Of a stretch of DNA of 64,000 nucleotides, positions 57,820 to 64,000 are shown piece after piece. Source of the DNA: Aegilops tauschii subsp. strangulata (Eukaryota; Streptophyta; Magnoliopsida; Poales; Poaceae); contig NC_053041.3 in NCBI RefSeq assembly GCF_002575655.3, positions 376,261,054 to 376,325,053 on the forward strand, read 5' to 3'. Position 1 is the first letter of the stretch, and each line of letters starts with the position of its first letter. A program made the translations under genes and the position numbers. The notes under the pieces were generated by a model that saw only the letters and a list, made by a program, of their open reading frames with translations, ran no database searches and had not been told where the DNA came from.

Positions 57820-58091
57820 AGCATCCCCAAGCTTAATTCCTGCTTGTCCTCGAGTAGGTAAATGATAAAAACAGAATTTTTGATGTGGAATGCTACCTAA
57901 CATATTTATCCATGTAATTCTCTTTATTGTGGCAAGAATATTCAGATCCATAAGATTCAAAACAAAAGTTTAATATTGACATAAAAATAGTAATACTTCA
58001 AGCATACGAACAAAGCAATGATGTCTTCTCAAAATAACATGGCCAAAGAAAGCTATCCCTACAAAATCATATAGTCTGGCTATGCTCTATC

Positions 58092-58256
58092 TTTTTTTTT
58101 TTGAAAATTTAGACAGTAGGAGAGTTTCCTACTGCATATATATATATATATATATATATATAAATGGGTGGTGTTACAAGGTATTTACATGAGAGGGGGA
58201 AGGGGGGTTTACATGGGGGGTTACAAAGGGGTGGGGGTGGCTAGAGAAGAGCAGCA
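58092..58256 (-). mobile_element. Short poly(A) retroposon (LINE 3' end or SINE) in E10
   Basis: A 165-bp insert between 12-bp duplications CTATGCTCTATC (58080-58091, 58257-58268); E7 has one uninterrupted copy of this site. The plus-strand left end is a T run, so poly(A) on the minus strand. Before it is a hairpin CAGTAGGA...TCCTACTG and a (TA)n run. Grass LINE tails commonly carry such a CAGTAGG hairpin. Too short to code. Confidence 0.85.
58137..58163. repeat. (TA)n microsatellite
   Basis: About 13 TA dinucleotides inside the short retroposon. Confidence 0.9.
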
Positions 58257-60505
58257 CTATGCTCTATCTTCATCACATAAAATATTTAAATCATGCTCAA
58301 CCCCGGTTTCAGCCAAGCAATTGTTTCATACTTTAGTATTCTCAAACTTTTTCAACTTTAACGCAATACATGAGCGTGAGCCATGGACACAGAACTATAG
58401 GTGGAATAGAATGGTGGTTGTGGGGAAGACAAAAGGAGAAGATAGTCTCACATCAACTAGGTGTATCAACGAGCTATGGAGATGCCCATTAATAGATATC
58501 AATGTGAGTGAGCAGGGATTGCCATGCAACGGATGCACTAGAGCTATAAGTATATGAAAGCTCAAAAAGAAACTAAGTGGGTGTGCATCCAACTTGCTTG
58601 CTCATGAAGACCTAGGGCATTTGAGGAAGCCCATCTTTGGAATATACAAGCCAAATTCTATAATGAAAATTCCCACTAGTATATGAAAGTGACAACATAG
58701 AAGACTCTCTATCATGAAGATCATGGTGCTACTTTGAAGCACAAGTGTGGTAACAGGATAGTAGCATTGCCCCTTCTCTCTTTTTCTCTCTTTTTCTCTC
58801 ATTTTTTTGTTTTCTCCTTTTGGGGGGGGGGGCTCTCTTTTTTTTGGCCTCTTTTTTATTTTATTTTTTATTTTTCGTCCGGAGTCTCAACCCGACTTGT
58901 GGGGGAATCATAGTCTCCATCATCCTTTCCTCACTGGGACAATGCTCTAATAATGATTATCATCACACTTTTATTTACTTACAACTCAATACTTAGAACA
59001 AAATATGACTCTACATGAATGCCTCCGGCGGTGTACCGAGATGTGCAATGACTCAAGAGTGACATGCATGAAAGAATTATGAAAGGTGGCTTTGCCAGAA
59101 ATACGATGTCAACTACATGATCATGCAAAGCAATATGACAATGATGAAGCGTGTCAAAATAAACAGAACGGTGGAAAGTTGCATGGCAATATATCTCGGA
59201 ATGGCTATGGAAATGCCATAATAGGTAGGTATGGTGGCTGTTTTGAGGAGGGTAAATGGTGGGTGTATGGTACCGGCGAAAGTTGCGCGGCACAAGAGAG
59301 GCTAGCAATTGTGGAAGGGTGAGAGTGCCTATAATCCATGGACTCAACATTAGTCATAAATAACTCACATACTTATTGCAAAAATCTATTAGTCATCAAA
59401 ACAAAGTACTACGCGCATGCTCCTAGGGGAAGGGTTGGTAGGAGTTAACCATCGCGTGATCCCGACCTGCACTCATAAGGAAGACAATCAATATAAATCA
59501 TGCTCTAACTTCATCACATAACGGTTCACCATATGTGCATGCTACGGGAATCACAAACTTTAACACAACTATCTCTAAAATTCACAACTACGCCACTAGC
59601 ATGACTCTAATATCATCATCTTCATATCTCAAAACAATCATAAGGAATCAAACTTCTCATAGTATTCAATGCACTTTATATGAAAGTTTTTATTATATCC
59701 CTCTTGGATGCCTATCATATTAGGACTAAATTTATAACCAAAGCAAATTACCATGCTGTTTAAGAATCTCAAAATAATATAAGTGAAGCATGAGAGTTCA
59801 TCTATTTCTTCAAAATAAAACCACCACCGTGCTCTAAAAGATGTAGGTGAAGCACTAGAGCAAACGACAAACTACTCCGAAAGATATAAGTGAAGATCAA
59901 TGAGTAGTTGAATAATTATGTAACTATGTGAAGACTCTCTAACATTTAAGAATTTCAGATCTTGGGATATTATTCAAACAGCAAGCAAAACAAAATAAAA
60001 TAAAATGACGTTCCAAGCAAAACATATATCATGTGGTGAATAAAAATATAGCTCCAAGTAAGGTTACCGATGAACGAAGACGAAAGAGGGGATGCCTTCC
60101 GGGGCATCCCCAAGCTTAGGCTCTTGGTTGTCCTTGAATATTACCTTGGGGTGCCTTGGGCATCCCCAAGCTTAGGCTCTTGCCACTCCTTATTCCATAG
60201 TCCATCGAATCTTTACCCAAAACTTGAAAACTTCACAACACAAAACTCAACAGAAAACTCGTAAGCTCCGTTAGTATAAGGAAATAAAATCACCACTTTT
60301 GGTACTGTTGTGAATTCATTCTTTATTTATATTGGTGTAATATCTACTGTATTCCAACTTCTCTATGGTTCATACCCTCCGATACTACTCATAGATTCAT
60401 CAAAATAAGCAAACAACACATAGAAAACAGAATCTGTCAAAAACAGAACAGACTGTAGTAATCTGTAACTCTTGAATACTTCTGTAACTCCAAAAATTCT
60501 GAAAT

Positions 60506-61216
60506 ACTAGTAAGATGCCCGTGCTACGCATAGCACGGGGTCGCACAAAATTAGTTGAATTTAAGTTATAGTCAGGAACCATACGTTGCTATGGACAATA
60601 AAAAAAGTACTGAGACATATTCAGGAACCGGATGTTGCTACAGACAATAAAAAAGGTACGGACACATAGTTAGGAACCAGATGTTTGCTACGGACAATAG
60701 AAAATATACTGAGACATTGATCGAAATGATGACATATTGTTGAAAGGTACACATCAAGCACAATCAAACATATGATTTCCAATCAATAAACCCCACCATC
60801 AAAGCAACCATATCTTTTCCATCCGTCTCACATGTTCTCCCTACTGACCTTTCTCAATGCTCTCATTATCCTATATCGAGGGGACATAGAGCATGCAATA
60901 GAAAACATTACTGAAATATATAGTTTGATAAGTGTATTATAGTCACACAAACATATCACACCCAGAATAAAAACACTTGATCCAAAACTTGCATGCATAG
61001 GAGAGTATATAAAAGTGCAAACAAAATGATTAGGGCTCACTAAGCTAGACTACTATGCAAAATGATGTGACATGCATCAGCGTCCTTCCAACATTGGCTT
61101 CGTTAATTGCAAGGCGTGCAAGGGTCCCAGCTGATAACTCCGAATTGTGTAAGATGCGGCGACTACGCTCAGACCAGATCTCCCAAATCACCAGAAGTCC
61201 AGCACAGCCAGAGATC
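60506..61216 (-). mobile_element. Helitron 3' end and fragment in E10
   Basis: The minus strand ends with a 9-bp perfect hairpin (CCCGTGCTA-TGCG-TAGCACGGG, 60518-60539) followed after 7 bases by CTAGT (60506-60510), the signature of a Helitron 3' terminus, with a T-rich host base next. The host to the left is E10 non-coding DNA. The 5' TC end is not certain: the sequence switches to E10 ORF by 61217. No RepHel protein is present, so it is non-autonomous or truncated. Confidence 0.75.
60571..60720 (-). repeat. About 58-bp tandem repeats in the Helitron fragment
   Basis: Three units of CAGGAACCGGATGTTGCTAC then GGACAATAAAAAAGGTACTG and AGACATAG (with changes). They lie just inside the Helitron 3' hairpin. 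Confidence 0.75.
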
Positions 61217-62467
61217 TTCAATACATATAATTGTCACAATAAGATTCAACACCCTCCAAAATAGTGGGATCATTACTTCCTAAAGTTGACACTCTTCCAA
61301 ACCCACTTTCATCAATATAATCCTCATAAATAGGAGGCATGCTATCATCATAATAAATTTGCATATCAAAACTTGGGAGGTTAAAAATATCATCTTCATA
61401 AAACATAGCATCCCCAAGCTTGGGACAAACATTAATTGCAGCAAATAAATTCTCAAACATGTCATTCTCAACAAACATAGCATCCCCAAGCTTGGGCCTT
61501 CGCATATCATAAGCATAATCGCTCTCATCATTAATAGTATGGATAGCACAAATAGTATAGCAATTATCATCATCACAATGAGTAATAGGAGCAACATCAT
61601 TTGGGAGGGATACCTTTTTACCTTTGCTTCTCCGTCTTTTCTCTTTCTTCTTCACATTATGCGTGGGTTTAATCCTCTTTTTGGAGCTCCTTATTAATGA
61701 GATTGGTTGAATAGAAAGCTCCTCCTCGTTACCTGATTCATCATAAGAAAGAATAGGAGGATACGGGGAAACCTCTTCCCTTTCATTAGTATTCTCTTCA
61801 TCTTCTATTTAATTTCTTTTCTTTATGTAATTGGCAATATAAGGATTTTCAATACAATTCACCACACAATACATATAAATTTCCTCTAGATCAAAATTTC
61901 AAGAACTTTATCAAGGACAAATCCTGGAAGATCCTTAGTTATACGTTTCATTTCTTCATAACCCACAAGCAAACTAAGTTCATTATGATGTGCAAGGGAA
62001 ATCAAGTCATCACAATTTTTGGACATGGTTCGATCATGAAACAATTTGCATTGGAGATTTAAATGATCACGTTCATTGCAAAGTTCACAAGGATGGCAAA
62101 GAAATTTTAAGTTTTCAGCACAAGCATCTAGCCTCTCTTGCAACCATTTAGTTTCTAAATACTTATGCCTCTTGCAAAATCTATCGTCCCTATTTGGTGT
62201 GTGCTTGCAAGCTCTATGCACACCACAAAAATTGACATGCTTATAAGAGACATTTTTATCATTACTAGTGCAATCATCATTAGTACTATGGATATTCAAA
62301 GAGTTCATACTAACGACATTGCAATCATGCTCATCATTCAAAGATTGTATGCCAAACATTTTATTGCATTCTTCTTCTAACACTTTGGCACAATTATCGG
62401 AATCCTTATTTTCACGAAAGACATTAAAAAAATGCAGCATATGAGGCACCCTCAGTTCCATTTTCAT
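61217..62467 (-). pseudogene. E10 ORF, right copy
   Basis: Second copy of the left ORF, starting at 62467 with the same MKMELRVPHML opening. It is open for 193 codons, then shifted by a 2-bp insertion near 61897 relative to the left copy; a further stop lies near 61808, and it resumes at 61655. The C-terminal part is longer than in the left copy: three PKLGDAMF-type repeats (RPKLGDAMFVEND, CPKLGDAMFYEDD), then IYYDDSMPPIYEDYIDESGF and a tail ending at the Helitron side. The two copies carry different lesions, so they decayed independently after duplication. Confidence 0.72.
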
Positions 62468-62589
62468 TTTGTAGTTTTCTTTTATAAACTAACTAGTGAT
62501 AAAACAAGAAACTAAAAGATTCGATTCCAAGATCTAAAGATATACCTTCAAGCACTAACCTCCCCGGCAACGGCGCCAGAAAAGAGCTT

Positions 62590-63641
62590 GATGTCTACTA
62601 CACAACCTTCTTCTTGTAGACGTTGTTGGGCCTCCAAGTGCAGAGGTTTGTAGGACAGTAGCAAATTTCCCTCAAGTGGATGACCTAAGGTTTATCAATC
62701 CGTGGGAGGCGTAGGATGAAGATGGTCTCTCTCAAACAACCCTGCAACCAAATAACAAACAGTCTCTTGTGTCCCCAACACACCCAATACAATGGTAAAT
62801 TGTATAGGTGCACTAGTTCGGCGAAGAGATGGTGATACAAGTGCAATATGGATGGTAGATATAGGTTTTTATAATCTGAAATTATAAAAATAGCAAGGTA
62901 ACTAATGACAAAAGTGAGCACATACGGTATTGCATTGCTTCGAAACGAGGCCTAGGGTTCATACTTTCACTAGTGCAAGTTCTCTCAACAAGGATAACAT
63001 AATTAGATCATATAACTATCCCTCAACATGCAACAAAGAGTCACTCCAAAGTCACTAATAGCAGAGAACAAACGAAGAGATTATTGTAGGGTACGAAACC
63101 ACCTCAAAGTTATTCTTTCCTATCAATCCATTGGGCTATTCCTATAAGTGTCACAAACAGCCCTAGAGTTCGTAGTAAAATAACACCTTAAGACACAAAT
63201 TAACAAAAATCATAATGTCACCTACATACTCCAATGTCACCTCAAGTATCCGCGGGTATGATTATACGATATGCATCACACAATCTCAGATTCATCTATT
63301 CAACCAACACAAAGAACTTAAAAGAGTGCCCCAAAGTTTCTACCGGAGAGTCAAGACGAAAACGTGTGCCAACCCCTATGCATAGATTCCCAAGGTCACG
63401 GAACCCGCAAGTTGATCACCAAAACATACATCAAGTGAAACAATAGAATACCCCATTATCGCCACGGGTATCCCACGCAAGACATACATCAAGTGTTCTC
63501 AAATCCTTAAAGACTCAATCCGATAAGATAACTTCAAAGGGAAAACTCAATCCATTACAAGAGATAGAGGGGGAGAAACATCATAAGATCCAACTATAGT
63601 AGCAAAGCTCGCGGTACATCAAGATCGTGTGAAATCAAGAA

Positions 63642-63680
<39 letters not shown>

Positions 63681-63977
63681 AAACGCATAGCTACTGGTAC
63701 ATACCCTCAGCCCTGAGGGTGAACTACTCCCTCCTCGTCATGGAGAGCGCCGGGATGATGAAGATGGCCACCGGTGATGATTCCTCCCTCCGGCAGGGTG
63801 CCGGAACAGGGTCCCGGTTGGTTTTTGGTGGCTACAGAGGCTTGTGGCGGCGGAACTCCTGATATAGGTTTCTATTCGGGGGTTTCTGTATTTATAGGAA
63901 TTTTTGGCGTGGGTCTCACGTCAGGGGGGTCTCCGAGTCATCCACGAGGCAGGGGGCACGCCCAGGGGGGTAGGGCG
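62590..63977 (-). repeat. E10 right (5') LTR, interrupted
   Basis: Plus view starts TGATGTCTACTACAC and matches the central LTR for 1388 bp. It breaks at GTAGGGCG/TGCTACC, where E11 starts. Confidence 0.9.
63641..63679. repeat. (GA)n microsatellite
   Basis: About 18 GA dinucleotides inside the right LTR. The central LTR has only about five at the same place (about 57210), so it expanded after the LTRs diverged. Confidence 0.9.
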
Positions 63978-64000
63978 TGCTACCTCTTGAGCACTGCGTT
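63978..64000 (-). mobile_element. E11: terminus of another minus-strand Gypsy LTR of the E1 family
   Basis: TGCTACCTCTTGAGCACTGC continuing to GTT is the reverse complement of the E1 LTR end (AACGCAGTGCTCAAGAGGTAG, positions about 844-863). It starts with TG exactly where E10's LTR match stops, so a new nested insertion begins here and runs out of the window. Confidence 0.75.

Larger units (their letters stand above)
57820..60505 (-). other. E10 3' non-coding internal region
   Basis: Colinear with E7 39276-41345 and E1 about 2560-5034. Plus-view motif GCATCCCCAAGCTTA occurs at 57821 (polypurine tract), about 60104 and 60159. Interrupted at 58092-58256 by a short retroposon and at 60506 by a Helitron end. 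No gene. Confidence 0.82.
54844..63977 (-). mobile_element. E10: minus-strand Gypsy (E1 relative) in internal-LTR-internal-LTR array
   Basis: Read right to left: LTR (63977-62590, cut by E11), PBS, ORF region (62467-61218), Helitron fragment, 3' non-coding region (60505-57820), LTR (57819-56155), then a second PBS (56126-56144) and second ORF region (56033-54844). The central LTR therefore serves two internal regions, a structure expected from unequal recombination between element copies. The left internal region ends at 54844 inside the ORF, joined to E8. LTRs start TGATACGTTTCC and end GTAGACATCA (minus strand). No pol is visible, so it is non-autonomous. Confidence 0.85.

Overview
The window looks like intergenic DNA from a large Triticeae (wheat or close relative) genome. 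There is no bacterial-style gene organisation and I see no convincing free-standing host gene. Almost every base can be assigned to transposable elements stacked inside one another. The evidence is a WIS/Angela/BARE1-type copia LTR, several Athila-like and Tat-like Gypsy elements, a CACTA transposon, a Stowaway MITE, LINE fragments and a Helitron end. Family names come from memory of grass repeat families, not a database search.

Layout. (1) 1-6000: Gypsy E1 (+, Sabrina/WHAM-like), with a gag/protease-like ORF, truncated at its 3' LTR. (2) 6001-7726: minus-strand Gypsy 5' LTR plus PBS (E2). (3) 7727-7923: short unassigned DNA. (4) 7924-37703: a copia element (E3) split by four insertions: a non-autonomous Gypsy (E4, 8189-14877, TSD AGACC), a patch of organellar DNA (about 16194-16664), a 5'-truncated LINE (E5, 18576-19560, 17-bp TSD) and a full-length Gypsy (E6, 22421-35777, TSD GGTTC). 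(5) 37704-41348: a truncated minus-strand relative of E1 (E7). (6) 41349-54843: an Athila-like Gypsy (E8), whose gag is split by a complete 9.7-kb CACTA element (E9, 43522-53234, TSD CAT). (7) 54844-63977: a minus-strand E1-like Gypsy in internal-LTR-internal-LTR arrangement (E10), carrying a short LINE/SINE and a Helitron end. (8) 63978-64000: the first bases of yet another minus-strand LTR.

How the parts relate. E6 carries gag, protease, RT, RNase H and integrase on the minus strand. Facing them on the plus strand is a multi-exon antisense gene with its own TATA box. E4 has a related LTR and the same PBS type but no pol, so it is a plausible non-autonomous partner. By eye, E4 LTRs differ at about 19 of 661 positions and E6 LTRs at about 28 of 539, so E6 inserted before E4, and E3 is older than both. 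All recognised coding regions are broken by stops, frameshifts or insertions, so nothing here looks capable of autonomous movement.

The most unusual content is: the CACTA element with a roughly 506-bp x 9.6 satellite that has a four-monomer higher-order period, plus two gene-like passengers; the antisense gene in E6; the rRNA-plus-ndhB organellar patch; a tRNA-Lys-like sequence inside E4; and reiteration of polypurine-tract-like motifs through E1/E7/E10 and E4/E6.
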